From Megamerina dolium (taxonomy: Eukaryota; Arthropoda; Insecta; Diptera; Megamerinidae): DNA of 64,000 nt. Positions 12,020 through 25,929 of the stretch are shown piece by piece; position 1 is the stretch's first letter, and every line of letters begins with the position of its first letter. The position numbers were made by a program, and so were the translations under genes. The notes beneath the pieces are model-generated. The model did no database searches and was not told the DNA's origin. It saw nothing but the letters and a program-made list of their open reading frames with translations. Location: positions 85,793,833 through 85,857,832 of the forward strand of contig OY978525.1 in assembly GCA_963854835.1 (NCBI GenBank). The letters run 5' to 3'.

Positions 12020-14549
12020 ATGAGTCGTCTCAAGATATGCCACTGGAACGCCAACGGCTTAAGCCAGCACCGTTTGGAACTAATTCAATTCCTTGAATCC
12101 AACCAGATCGACATAATGATGTTATCCGAGATCCATTTCACTGACAAAAATTGCTACCGAATACCACATTACAAACTGTACACCACAAATCATCCGCATG
12201 GTAAGGCACGCGGAGGAACTGCCATATTGATAAAAAGCAGAATAAAACATCATGATCTCGAAGATATCAGTAGAGTCTACTTGCAAGCAACATCTATATG
12301 TCTGGAAGAATACATCTTTAAACTAGTAATATCTGCGATATACTGTCCCCCCAAACACACTCACTGGGGCTCCCGCCTAATTAATAGCTCCAAAAGGCAG
12401 AAGACTATGATCAATCATTACTAACCACGGCTACGATGTTATCTCAAATGGTCAACCGACATATTGGCCGACGGTCAAGAGCAAGATACCCGATCTCATA
12501 GACTTTGGAGTCGCCAAAGATTAGCAGATGGAAAATATTTCCACAGAGTGTAATTATGATCTTTCATCTGACCACTCACCCACGGTAAAATCTATAAAAT
12601 CATCAAGCCCCCAAGGCAATTGCGTTAGAAAGAAAATAGACTGGTTGAAATATGTAAATTTTCATCTTCCTCTAAGTACTGTATTAAGAAATGGACACGA
12701 TGTAGACTCAGCACTCGAAAAATTCAACCAGCTGCTCTCCTTAGCTCTCAGCTCAGCCACCTGCACAAGGGTATGCAAGCAATCAAACTATAGCCCATAC
12801 ACACCAGCCGACATTGAATTGCTAGTAAGACAGAAAAGAAGACTCCGAGGACAATGGCACGAATTCAGATCACCGAATCTGAAAACACAGTTACAACACT
12901 GCACTCAAAAGTTAAAGCAATCCCTAAAAAATAAAAACAACAAAGAGTTGGAAATTAACACCTGGTGAAGCGTCAGACTACTCTTTGTGGAAATCAGCAA
13001 AAAACTCAAATCGGCCAATTCTCACTGATTCCCCCATCCGTTTGAGTAACGGTAATTGGGCTAGAAGCAACTGTGAGAAGGGTTTGGCTTTTGCAGATTA
13101 CCTAAAAAGTGTGTTTACACCCAATCCACCCTCTTCACAGTCCTCATTACCAAAATGAACTTCTCAACCTTGCTGAAGAATACTCAAAATTAAAAAAGGA
13201 CATATTCGAAGCAATTTATAAAGATTTAAACCCAAAAAAATCACCTGGTCCAGATAAAATTACCGGTAAAATGATAAAAGAGCTACTCCAGCTTCAGTAC
13301 TTCATCTCATGCACATTTTCAATGTTATCCTTCGTATTAAACACTATCTCGAATGCTGGAAAACTTCAAAAATTATTATGATAGCAAAACCAGGAAAATA
13401 CCCTACAAAAGTTGCATCGTACAGACCTATCAGCCTCCTGCCTATACTCTCTAAAGTATTCGAAAAGCTACTTGTCATAAATATAACTCCATTTATTAAT
13501 CTCAACCAACTGATTCCTCAACATCAGTTTGGATTTAGAAAACAGCACGGCACAATAGAACAAGTCCACCGCATTGTAACTCTGATAAGGAACACTTTTG
13601 AAGAAAAAAAGTATTGCTCAGCTGTCTTTCTTGATATCACTCAAGCTTTCGATAAAGTATGGCACGATGGCCTTATTTACAAACTCAAACTATTACTGCC
13701 TGCAAATGTCTCCTCATTGCTTAGTAGCTACCTCACGAAAAGACAATTTCTCCTACATCACAAGGATTACACAACAAATCCATTGGATATTCACGCTGGC
13801 GTTCCTCAAGGAAGCGTATTGGGCCCCTTACTGTATCTTTTATACACTTGAGATATGCCCAACAATAACCATATATTCATAATGACCATTGCTGATGATA
13901 CAGAAATATTGTGCTCTCGCTCTAACCCCATAGAAGCTGCTAAACTCCTGCAGACTCATATCGTTTCTCTCGAAATCTGGCTAGCAAAATGGCGTATAAA
14001 AGTCAATGAATCAAAGAGCGTACATGTAACCTTCACGCTAAGGCTAGATACATGTCACCCACTTAATATTAATGGCCAATCAGTTCACAATGTTCCTCAA
14101 CAAAGTACTTGGGTATTCACCTGACATGGAAAAATCACATAGAGGCAAAGAAAACCCAGATCAAGCTTAAAATGAATCAGTTATGGTGGCTGTTGCACAA
14201 AAGATCAAAGTTGAATCTTGAATACAAAATGCTATTATATAAAGCAATCCTGAAGCCAATTTGGACTTATGGTATTCAGTTTTGGGGCACCGCATCTCCC
14301 TCTAATATCGAAAAATTACAGCGAATACAATCCAAGTGCCTGCGAATTATTGTAAACGCGTCTTGGTATATGAGGAACGTTAACATCCATCGAGATTTAA
14401 ATGTACCCACAATTTCTGAGGAAGTTGCAAAGTCCTGCAGAAGCTACATTCAAAAATTACACAACCATCCGAATCCCCTTACTAGGCAATTGTTGCTGAG
14501 CACGGGGCATCGACGATTAAAAAGAAAAGACACAATGAATATGCTGTGA
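12020..14549 (+). pseudogene. Jockey ORF2: endonuclease and RT, frameshifted
   Basis: Starts at ATG 12020 with LKICHWNANGLSQH (catalytic Asn) and LSEIHF (catalytic Glu). Near 12350 the frame jumps from CPPK to HTHWGS, a deletion of about 78 bp relative to copy 2. Endonuclease remainder and linker follow at 12420-12968. RT pieces are 13109-13381 (KSPGPDKITGKM), 13309-13851 (SYRPISLLP, FLDITQAFDKVW, GVPQGSVLGPLL) and 13855-14124 (ADDTEIL in place of the usual FADDTAIL). The C-terminal part is 14109-14549 with KPIWTYGIQFWG. At least four frame breaks; no RNase H is seen, as expected for Jockey. Confidence 0.9.
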
Positions 14550-14718
14550 AATTGCTGAACCTCGCAACTCAACAAATTGTGATGGAACATAGGGAATATC
14601 ACATAATTTTAGTTAGTTTGTAAGATTTGAATACTTATTGTGAGTTTCTACGTATATTAGGAAGATTCAATAAATTCCTAGTATTTAAAAAAAAAATAAT
14701 AAAAAAAAAAAAAAAAAA

Positions 14719-14932
14719 GTGAAATTCAGGTGGCAAATTACTTGCAAATCATTGAACCTAAGTTCTATATATTAAATTAGTACCGAAAGTTTGTAACCTG
14801 GTAAAAATATTATTTTGAAACTAATTGCACGTCTATCATAAAATTGATCGCTTAAGAAAATAAGCAATCAAAGCTTTTATGTTTTTCAAATAATTACTTT
14901 TTGAATTTTTCCATTTGAAAACTGAAAAAGAT
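14719..14932. other. Short AT-rich spacer
   Basis: Unassigned sequence between the Jockey tail and a SINE fragment. Confidence 0.5.
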
Positions 14933-15105
14933 CTGTGACAAAGCTCAGAAAAAGTGATGTCGCAAGGGTTTTTCCGTTCGGAACCGGCTAAAATAAGTAG
15001 GTCCCTTCTAATACTGTCAAAAATTTAACACGCACAACAGTAATGGAGGAGAAGCTCGGCCAATGAGCCCTTCGGGGCTTTAAGTGCCGCATATTAATTT
15101 TTTTT
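14933..15105 (+). repeat. SINE fragment, 5'-truncated
   Basis: Matches the 3' half of the tRNA-derived SINE: ctgtgacaaagctcag, the ttccgttcggaaccggct segment, and the cggggctttaagtgcc end followed by a T-rich run. The tRNA head is absent, as is common after incomplete reverse transcription. Confidence 0.85.
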
Positions 15106-15112
15106 TTATTTA

Positions 15113-16500
15113 ACCTATGATCCAAGGGTACGGAGGGGATTGATACTGGGCATGATCGGTTAATAGCCACGCCAGTTATGTCCAAGACAAAGCCATATTC
15201 CTCTACTATTCTTTTATTTTACATTCCAGTTTCTCACACTAAATTTGCAGAATTGTATATCATAAATTTTGACTGTGGAATTTTTTCAACGAAAACTTTG
15301 AAAATGTTTTCTATATCAAAGTTGCTGAATTGCATTTTTGCGATCATATTCAGGCGAATAGATATCTAGATGTTTATGCTTTTTTCGTTATTCCTCTTTA
15401 CCTTTGTTTTCTGCTCTTGAATTGGGGAACATCTTAAGATTCGTAATGACTAAAACGGTCATAATAAAAATAAATTGTTAAAATAAAATATTCAAATTTT
15501 TTATTTCCATGGATTAAGCCCAAGTAAAACCGTAAGTCGCCCACGCCAATCATTCAAAGCGACTAATCTCGGAATTTTCAAAATCTTTAACTTGCTATAA
15601 CTTACTTAATATACCACGTGGGACAACAATATTTGGCACATAGAGTTACATTATACTGATACATAACCTTGCTAGAAATGGGCGAGCCACGCCTAGGTTT
15701 TATAGTGACAAGGTATCTGTACTGCTTTTAAATTAAAACATCTGTAACTGCTGCAATCTTCTGTCTATAATAACCATAATTGACACTTACATTAATACAC
15801 TAGTCAGAAATAATCTGGCAAAAAATCAACGTGCCAATTCTTATTGAGGCTCCCATACAAAGTGAGGAGAATTAAATAAAAACCTTTTAAGAGCCATAAC
15901 TTATAAACCATTTAGCGTAGAACAACGAGATTTAAGGTATGGATTAGTATTGTAAGTGCAACTAGACTCACAGGAAATAGGCTCGCCACTCCCACTGTTT
16001 ATAGTTGGCCCCATACAAAATGACTCAATTTCTTGTAAATTCAAACCGCTGTAACTTCAGCACTCGTCCGTCTAGAATAAACGTAATTGACATTTAAAAT
16101 AATATGGTAGCCGGAAATAATCTGTCAAAAAACAAGGTGCCACGCCCACTCTTTCTTGGGGCTCCCATACAAAGTTCCGGAAATTTAAAAAAAGTTAAAT
16201 CAGCCCTTACTAGAAATTATTCGCCGTAGAACCACCAGATTTAAGATGTAAATTAGTATTGTAAGAGCAACCAGACTCACAGGAAATGGGCTCGATACGC
16301 CCACTGTTTATAGTAGCTCCCATACAAAATAAATTAATGCCTTTTAAATTGAAACAGCTGTGACTTCGACAATCTTCTATCTGGGACACATACATTAGTA
16401 TCGTAATCGAAAAGAATGTGGCATAAAACCAGTATGCCACGACCATTTCTTAATCGGGATCAGATACAAAATCGAGAAAATTTTTAAGACACGCATAACT
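15113..16500. repeat. Array of about 295-bp diverged units (dispersed repeat family)
   Basis: It begins taacctatgatccaaggg, followed by repeating phrases such as cagctgtaacttc-gacaatcttctgtc, caTaattgacactta, tgccacgcccac and gctcccatacaaa. The ctgtaact phrase recurs at about 15751, 16045 and 16357, a period near 295-310 bp. A second array with the same leader and phrases fills 63180-64000. It has no coding frame and could be a satellite-like part of a larger element. The RTE copy B starts immediately afterwards. Confidence 0.75.
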
Positions 16501-16785
16501 TACTTGTCTAACTGCCTCAACCGGGTGGGGCTAGAGCAATCCTTGTTGAACTCATCGCAAATCAACTCACTGGCTGTCATGTAGTTTGATCTAAGCGCTA
16601 TGTGATGATACCTTTATTTGTTAATGAGGGGTAGTCATATAGCTTGCTCTGCTTACTATGTGATGGCGCTTTCATTATTATTAATGGGGGCCCTCCATGT
16701 GGCGACCACCGGGCAACGTCTTCCTGCTTGTGCATTGGGTTTGGGACCCTCCAAATAAACCCCCCCCCCCCATGAAAAAAAAAAT

Positions 16786-17733
16786 ATGCCTCGGATAAGG
16801 ACTACCGCTTTTGTTGATGACCCCCGCAAACGAAAAAAGGACCATGATTTACGGATATGCACCCGGAATGTCCGATCCCTTTATAGGGAGGGTGCCTCTA
16901 TCCAGCTGGTTGATGTCCTCGAAAAATACAGAGCTGACATCACCGCTCTCCAGGAAATGCGATGGACAGGACAGGGCTGCTCCAAAAGAGCGTCCTGTGA
17001 CATCTACTACAGTTGCCATGCTGAAAGGCACGAATTAGGATGTGGATTTTTGGTCAGCAAGAGACTACTACATCTTGTCTCACAGTTCACGCCTGTTAAC
17101 GAGAGGCTGGCCACAATCCGCATCAAGGCAAACTTTTTCAACAACAGCCTTATATGTGCCCACGCTCCGACGGATGAGAAGGACAATGTGACCAAGGAGA
17201 GCTTCTTTCAGCTCCTCGAAGAAGCTTATAACCGCTGCCCCCGCCACGATATCAAAATCGTGCTTGGCGACTTTAATGCCAGGGTGGGCAAGGAAGGTAC
17301 CTTTGGTCCAACTGTCGGAAAATTCAGCCTCCACCAGAACACCTCCGATAACGGAATGAGGCTGATCGACTTCGCCGCAGCACGAAACATGGTAATTGGT
17401 GGTACCAGATTCCAGCATCTCGACATCCACAAAGCGACATGGCTGTCTCCAGATCAACGTACAAGAAACCAAATTGATCATGTGGTGATTGACGGAAGGC
17501 ATGCTTCCAGTGTGATGGACGTGAAATCGATCCGTGGTGCCAACATCGACTCGGATCACTACCTTGTTGCAGCTAAGGTACGCACATGCCTATGTGTCGC
17601 AAATAACAAGAGAAGTCCCACACAGAGAAAGCTCGACGTCAGTAAGCTGCGATCACCAGGGACAGCAGATGCATTTGGCACTCGACTATCGGATCTGCTT
17701 ATGCAGAACACTCCCCCACTTGATGATACATGA
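16786..17733 (+). pseudogene. RTE endonuclease domain, open frame, truncated protein
   Basis: A 315-residue open frame from ATG 16786. It holds ICTRNVRSL near residue 25 (the family has CTWNVRSL; the catalytic Asn is kept, W is changed to R) and LQEMRW with the catalytic Glu. FLVSKRLLHLVSQFTP, GDFNARVGKEG and the final IDSDHYLV (Ser-Asp-His catalytic end) follow. It nicks target DNA for target-primed reverse transcription. The frame closes at 17733 where the sister copies continue into the linker and RT, so the ORF is broken even though this domain looks catalytically plausible. Confidence 0.85.
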
Positions 17734-17763
17734 GCACGGTGGACACATATATCCCACTCCATG

Positions 17764-19471
17764 ACTACTGTCGCCGAGGAGGTAATCGGTTACTACCGGC
17801 CTCTGAGGAATGAGTGGTATGATCAGGAGTGTCGCGACGCTACCGCAGAGAAAGACGCCGCCTACAGAAAAACCCTGCGTGCAGGCACAACGCGAGCTGT
17901 TAAGGAGTGGTACTGAGAGAAAAGGAGTGCAGAGAGACGTCTTTTCAGGCGCAAGAAAAGAGAACAGGAAAGACGCGAGTGTGAGGAGATAGAGATGTGT
18001 ACCGACAAGAATGAGACTCGAAAATTCTTTGAAAAGATCAAGCGCCTGAGTGGAGGTTTAAATCCCGTAGCCTCTTCTTGTCGTGATGGAAATGGGAATC
18101 TGGTTACGGATGTCCAGAGTGTACTTAGAATATGGAGGGAACACTTCTCCACGTTACTGAATGGCGATGCTAAGAACAATTCCGCCAGTGGAGGAGTTTG
18201 CCCGATAACCCAAATTACAGATGATGGTGTTGATATTCCACCACCCGACTATAACGAGGTTGAAACCGCCATTTTAAGGCCGAAGAACAACAAAGCTGCA
18301 GGTGCTGATGGCCTGCCTGCCGAGTTGTTTAAGACCGGAGGCGATGAGCTGCTCGCCTGCATGCACCAGCTCGTAAGCACAACATGGTCGGATGAAACAT
18401 GCCTGATGATTGGAGGTTCAGTGTTCTCTGTCCTGTACATAAAAAAGGAGACCCCACAATTTGCGCTAACTACCGTGTAATAAGTCTCCTGGGCATCGCA
18501 TACAAGGTTCTATCGAGCGTACTGTGTGAAAGGTTGAAGCCTATGCTCAGCAACCTGATTGGACCTTATCAGTGTGGCTTCAGGCCTGGCAAATCCACAT
18601 TCGACCAGATTTTCACACTGCGCCAAATCCTGGAGAAGACCCAAGAAAAACAGATCGACACACACCACCTATTGGTTGATTCGACAGTCCGGTAAGGGAT
18701 TACCTCTACGCAACAATATCTGAGTTCGGTATTCCTGCAAAGCTCATTCGACTTTGTAGAATGACACTGCATAACTCCCGTTGTGCAGTGAAAATTGGGA
18801 ATTACCTCTCTGTACCGTTTAGTACCGAACGGGGTTTCAGACAAGGTGATTCGTTATCGTGCGACTTCTTCAATCTGATTTTGGAGAAAATAATACGAGC
18901 TGCTGATCTACGACATAATGGCACTATCTTCAACAAAAGTGTCATGCTCTTAGCGTATGCCGACGATATCGACATAATCGGCATGAACACGCGAGCAGTC
19001 AGTGCAGCATTCTCAGAGTTGGAAAGAGAGTCGCGTAGGATGGGTCTCACGGTGAATGAGGGCAAGACGGAGTATCTAGTGTCAACAAATATAGAGTCCC
19101 GGCGTCTTGGACAGCACGTCACTGTTGACAACTACGCTTTTGAAGTAGTAAGGGACTTTGTCTATCTTGGAACCAGCATTAACAGCAGTAATGACGTCAG
19201 CTTGGAGATCATGCGCAGGATAACTCTTGCTAACAGGTGTTACTTTGGGCTGAGTAAGCAATTGAGAAGTCGAGCCCTCTCTCGAAGAACGAAAACTACA
19301 CTCTACAAGTCTCTCATCATGCCTGTCCTAACATATGGCGCTGAATCCTGGACAATTTCCACCTCCGATGAGCGAATGCTTGGAGTTTTCGAGAGAAAAG
19401 TCCAACGCAAGATCTTTGGACCTATTTGCGTTGGTGGCGAGTACCGAATAAGGCACAACCATGAGCTGTAG
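17764..19471 (+). pseudogene. RTE reverse transcriptase region, frameshifted
   Basis: Pieces in order: the basic linker at 17764-17995 with an internal TGA, then 17995-18480 (CTDKNETRKFFEKIKRLSGG to KNNKAAGADGLPAELF). The next piece, 18399-18695 (ICANYRVISLL, CGFRPGKSTFDQIF), loses its frame at LLVDSTVR where a 14-bp deletion removes the YKAAF part of motif A. The last piece, 18761-19471, has GFRQGDSLSCDFFNL and the LLAYADDIDIIG catalytic box. The protein stops in the C-terminal region at RHNHEL, short of the RWLGHAERM end seen in copy D. Dead. Confidence 0.88.
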
Positions 19472-19544
19472 GAGCTGTATGCCGATATTGACATAGTACA
19501 TTGACAAAAAAAAAAATCAAGGCAACGGGTGTTTAATAATAAAG

Positions 19545-19760
19545 CCATCCAAGAGGATAGAAATACGACTAATACAAAATTGGGTGCCTCAAAATGTTTC
19601 TCGGGTCGCAAGACTGCATTATGATAATGCACGTCCACATAGAACCGCAACAATAACATAACGGGCATGGGAACTATGTGGAATTTTTTGATACTCTTTT
19701 ACAGCCCACACCTAGCAGCCTATGATCTCTTTTGCTTCCAATTATCGCTTCTAAATGACA
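19545..19760 (+). mobile_element. mariner transposase scrap
   Basis: One frame reads LHYDNARPHRTATIT then, past a stop, RAWELCGIF, matching the mariner block around the second catalytic Asp (HDNARPH) and the helix after it. The YSPDLAPSD block is not readable. It abuts the truncated 3' end of RTE copy B. Termini are not visible. Confidence 0.6.
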
Positions 19761-19936
19761 TAGAATACAATATAATATAGCCGAAGAAGTAGTTGATGAG
19801 CACAAAAGGAAAATTTACATATTTTTTGTTTAAGACTAGAAACTTTTGGTATGTCTTACAGGTAAGTAAGTAACAATTAAATTTGTATATAAATATATTA
19901 AATATCATTATTTGTTTAATTACTATAGGTATACTT

Positions 19937-20280
19937 GTGCGTACTGTAGTTCAGTTGGCCTTCTGATCTGTAGGTTGTGCGTTCAATCCTCGGCTGAAGC
20001 ACAATCGACAAGCAATATCGACAAGATTTATCTTTAGAACAGTACCCATCTACCAGCAAGCAATTAGTAATTCTTCAGACAGTTACAATTTGCCGTGAAA
20101 TAGCTTCTAAAACAGCTCTGTGACAAAGCTCGGAAAAAGTGATGTCACAAGAGTTCTGCCGTTCGGATTCGGCTAAAATAAGCAGATCCTTCTAATACTG
20201 TTTAAAATTTAACACGCACAACAGTAATGGAAGAGAAGCTCGGCCAAAGAACCTTCGGGGCTTTAAGTGCCACATATTTA
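19937..20280 (+). repeat. tRNA-derived SINE copy, A-box region deleted
   Basis: The head is ctgtagttcagttggcc, missing about ten bases between the A box and the anticodon-like part. The B box region is gttcaatcctc. The body matches copy 1 to the cttcggggctttaagtgcc end and an (ATTT)n tail. No clean TSD found. It is probably an old insertion. Confidence 0.85.
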
Positions 20281-22293
<2,013 letters not shown>

Positions 22294-22347
<54 letters not shown>

Positions 22348-22360
22348 TATATAATATATA
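22294..22360. repeat. (TA)n microsatellite, right flank of SINE
   Basis: TA tract with minor interruptions (acatatat, ataatat). Confidence 0.9.
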
Positions 22361-23449
22361 CTTTTTTTACATACAAACATTTGCATACGAGTATTACATG
22401 CATACTCGTACCTACATGAGCACGTAATGAGTTTTTTATTCAAATCTATATATCGTACACTATGCTTTTCATGCATGAATGGTGTTGAAAAATTGTTTTT
22501 TAGTTAAATACACTATAACAGCAAGAACAACAACAACGACAGTTATGTCGTATGTTAATTTGACAAAACATGTTGCGTAACATTTGGTGTGAAAAGTTAT
22601 TTTTTGTTGGGTTTGTTTGTGTTGTCTAAATACAAAATACAACAAAACAAAAGAAGATTAACCCTGTGTTGGACGAGTTTACTCGTTGGGCTTATGTTCA
22701 TTATTAATGGCAGTTGGTGCCTTAGCATGTAGTATCGTTGTACCGTTGTAGACCATTGTGCCGACGGTAGAAGCGGCTTACGAACAAATACACACATACC
22801 AAAAGCACGTATTAACGCACATCAATATGTGTATGGATTTCAATATGTATGTAGGTATGTAGATGTAGTTACCGTTTATTTTGTATTTTATGTTGTTGCT
22901 TATATGTTGATACATTCAAGAAGAGAACTGCATAGGATGTGTACAATACAGTCTTATTCATGTTATATTTGCATAGTTAAAATACCCTTCATCCTTTGAA
23001 AAGTTGTAAAAGATTTTTTTTTTGTCGATTTCAATTTTGGTATTCGTCCATTTCATTGCTCATTTTACAGTTTTCAGCATTTTTTGGTGCAAGTGCATAT
23101 TTGTATGTGCATGTGAGAGTACTCGTACGTGTGTCGTCGAGTGTGTCAAGAGATAGTTATAAATGCAAAATTATTTAAAAAACGTTTCTATTTTGTACAC
23201 CCATACAATCACATTACGCTTTTTGACTGGAGACACATCTGTCGGATTTTGGTAAGTTCAAATCGAAAATTTTCACTTTATAATCTTCTTTTATTGACTA
23301 CAAATATTATGCCTCACTAACTGGGCCTTTATGGTAGTCAAATGGAAAAAAGGCTTATCGGGTAGTTCTAACTGATTTTTCACAAGGTACTTATGTATGG
23401 ATTTTGCGGAGTATATCTATACAGTATTTTCGTATGGGAATATAATTCT
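22361..23449. other. Unassigned AT-rich region
   Basis: Non-coding in appearance, with TATGTATGTA-type sequence near 22850. No recognisable gene or repeat family. Confidence 0.55.
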
Positions 23450-23704
23450 ATTGGGAGCGCAAATTAAAAATGCGGGATTTACAACAGATGGCGTAGTTCG
23501 GGATATAAGCATCAGACAATACTGAAACTATATTCATGTCATAACCTCATTCCATAGCTTTCATTTTCAGTATGTGTCATTTGCCCGGAGTGTAAACAAA
23601 ATAGTTTTTTTTGGCTCTCAATATGTCAAGTTTTGTGCCCACAAAACAGCATTTGCGGGAAGTTTTGATTTACTTCTTTAATTTGGAGAAAAGTGCAGCT
23701 GAAT
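23450..23704 (+). repeat. Left inverted arm of the mariner derivative
   Basis: Starts ttgggagcgcaaattaaa and runs through the start codon at 23623 to codon 27. It pairs with 24128-24383. Confidence 0.93.
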
Positions 23705-24162
23705 CGCATCGATTACTCTGCGAAGCTTATCCGGAGTGTGCTCTTTCAGTTTCAACATGCGAGAGGTGGTTTGTGCTTTTCAGAAGTGGTGATTTTGATG
23801 TGGAAGACAAAGAACGTCCAGGACAGCCGAAGAAGTTTGAAGATGCTGAATTGGAGGCATTACTCGATGAGGACTCGTGTCAAACGCAAGAAGAACTTGC
23901 CAAATTGTTCGAAGTTACACGCCAAGCCATTTCCCATCGATTGAAACTATTGGGAATGATTCAAAAGCAAGGAAATTGGGTACCGTACGAGTTAAAGCCG
24001 AGAGACGTCGAAAGGCGATTTTTCACTTGCGAACAGCTGCTCCAAAGGCAACAAAGGAAAGGTTTTTTGCATCGCATCGTTACTGGTGATGAAAAGTGGA
24101 TCCACTACGACAATCCCAAGCGAAAAAATTCAGCTGCACTTTTCTCCAAATTAAAGAAGTAA
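23623..24162 (+). pseudogene. mariner transposase N-terminal half, chimeric tail
   Basis: ATG at 23623 opens a 179-residue frame. Residues 1-120 hold the paired helix-turn-helix DNA-binding region: MSSFVPTKQHLREVLIYF, SAAESHRLL, CERWF, then AELEALLDED and ISHRLKLLG. WVPYEL lies at about 119-123, and TGDEKWIHYDNPKRK at 155-168 has the first catalytic Asp (D156). From residue 169 the frame runs into the inverted right arm, so the last 11 residues are encoded by the antisense of its own start. The other two catalytic Asp blocks are missing. It might still bind its ends but cannot cut. It is closest to the Mos1/mauritiana type by recall. Confidence 0.88.
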
Positions 24163-24383
24163 ATCAAAACTTCCCGCAAATGCTGTTTTGTGGGCACAAA
24201 ACTTGACATATTGAGAGCCAAAAAAAAACTATGTTGTTTACACTCCGGGCAAATGACACATACTGAAAATGAAAGCTATGGAATGAGGTTATGACATGAA
24301 TATAGTTTCAGTATTGTCTGATGCTTATATCCCGAACTACGCCATCTGTTGTAAATCCCGCATTTTTAATTTGCGCTCCCAAT
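24128..24383 (-). repeat. Right inverted arm of the mariner derivative
   Basis: Reverse complement of the left arm. One extra A (nine against eight) and one substitution near 24233 are the only differences I can see. Confidence 0.93.
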
Positions 24384-25929
24384 GTTATATATAAGAATGT
24401 GTTCACTATGTGCCTTAGGGAGTGTCGTATAGGTTGGGACACTGTGTAAGTTCAAATAACCCATTTTCTTCAAATTGATTTATTTATGAAGAAAATTGTC
24501 GTCAACATTAAAAGCAGCAATTCAAGATGTACGGAGTGAAGGCGAAACATTTTCTAAAATTTAAAATGTACAGAAATATTTTGTTGAAACAAATTTTTTT
24601 AATAGGCTATGCATTTTGAAGATTTGTGAATACAAATTTGATTTTATTTTTTTTAAACAAAGAAACTATAAAGACAAAATAATTTATGAAATCTGTGTGT
24701 TGAGTTCCAGCGAGGTGAAGACTTGAAATGCGACAACATGCGTACAATTGATTTTCCATGTGAAAGCGTCACCATTGCGACAATTAAAAACGAAAATGTG
24801 GTAGGGGATCCTCCCTAAGTTTTTGAGATAGATGATAAGCATGTTTCGAAAAAATATTGCGAAGAAAAAGTTCATGGGGGTCGGTTCTACACTCCGCTCC
24901 AGTAGGGGCGACTCTACCTGGGCAATTATGGGCTTATTTGCCTTATGCTTATATGCTTAGAATAAATATTGAGAAGAAAAAACGAGTGAGGGTTAGTTAT
25001 AAATTTTATCCCCGTATGGTCACAAAAATATTAAGGAGATCAAATTATTGCGTGTCGGTAATACACTTTAGGCGTCTTTGGATAACTTCTTGGAAGCTGT
25101 GGGGATAATTACACATTTTCTTAATTTTTTTTTTTTGGGACCGAGATTTCGTGCCATTTAAACACCCCTACTGCCATTTTTTAAGTCGATTTTCGATAAA
25201 TACTCTGGAACAAAAAGCTATTTTTTAATATTCTTAACCACGGCACTTCTGAAGTGATTAAAACCAGAGAGCTGTAATTCTTCTCTTTTTAAGTTATTGG
25301 TTGACTAACACAAAAAAAAGTATTAGTGGATATTAGTCAAAAAATAGCATGCACTCATACTCGTTTGCGTATGCACACAAAGAGTAAGGTCTTTGAACCG
25401 GTGTAGTGCTCAGCTCTCTTATTGTGTGATCCGACTTATTGTATTATATCGTATTCACTCACAACATCAAGATGCACCAATAGTTCAATGGAATGACTTA
25501 AGTCATTAGAGTAATTTTCAATTTTCCTATCTTCTTATTATATTAATTAATATTATTTATTTATTTTATTTTATTTATTTATTTTATTCTTAACATATAT
25601 TCTTTAGTATTAATGTACAACATCAACCAAAAAAGACGTACAAAAGGAAACAACTGTTTAGCAAAATGCGCAAAGCATAACACAAATGATTACTCAACTC
25701 ATTCTCATTTTGTTCTCTTACGAACAAGTGAGGCAAATGAGATTATGAACATGTAACCAATAGAGACAAAAATTGCCGATACACGTTTATGTACGAGTAT
25801 TATGTGTATTTTTATGTTTTGGTGGGAATGAGTAATAGCAAAATATTTTGTTGCATTACTATGAGTATTAATTTTTTTTTGTTAACGCTACGACTATTGA
25901 GTAAACATTATAAAGATACACTACTCTTC
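24384..25929. other. Unassigned AT-rich region
   Basis: No recognisable gene. A TTTAT-rich stretch lies near 25551-25590. Short frames here (for example 24857-25108) have no known features. Confidence 0.5.

Larger units (their letters stand above)
11346..14718 (+). mobile_element. Jockey-clade LINE copy 1
   Basis: Forward-strand LINE with a degraded ORF1 (11346-11939), ORF2 (12020-14549), a short 3' UTR and an A-rich tail at about 14688-14718. It is the same family as the reverse-strand copy at 58.65-61.53 kb; the ORF2 starts differ at a handful of residues. The 5' UTR end could not be fixed and no convincing TSD was found. Jockey elements use an endonuclease/RT to insert at nicked DNA. Internal deletions and stops make this copy dead. 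Confidence 0.9.
16508..19498 (+). mobile_element. RTE-clade LINE copy B
   Basis: Forward strand. It lacks about the first 25 bp of the leader seen in copies A and C and stops at gacatagta, before the last RT codons and the (AAGT)n tail. It shows the least decayed endonuclease of the three long RTE copies. Both ends are cut, and no TSD is visible. Confidence 0.88.
23450..24383 (+). mobile_element. mariner derivative with 255-bp inverted arms
   Basis: The left arm 23450-23704 and the right arm 24128-24383 are inverted copies of each other, differing by about one substitution and one base in a T-run. Only about 420 bp lies between them. The left arm contains the 5' UTR and the first 27 codons of a mariner transposase, and the right arm is the same sequence backwards. 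The second half of the transposase gene and the original 3' end are gone. A TA precedes the left end at 23449-23450; the right side has TG instead. Normal mariners have terminal repeats of roughly 30 bp, so this is a fold-back rearrangement. Confidence 0.9.

Noticed and set aside
15113..16500. CRISPR-like array
   Set aside because: Units are about 295 bp and diverged, with no short direct repeats and unique spacers; the genome is eukaryotic.
17080..17559. 159-residue reverse frame, also seen at 45267-45623 and 6156-6506
   Set aside because: Antisense shadow of the RTE endonuclease; it recurs only because the LINE does.
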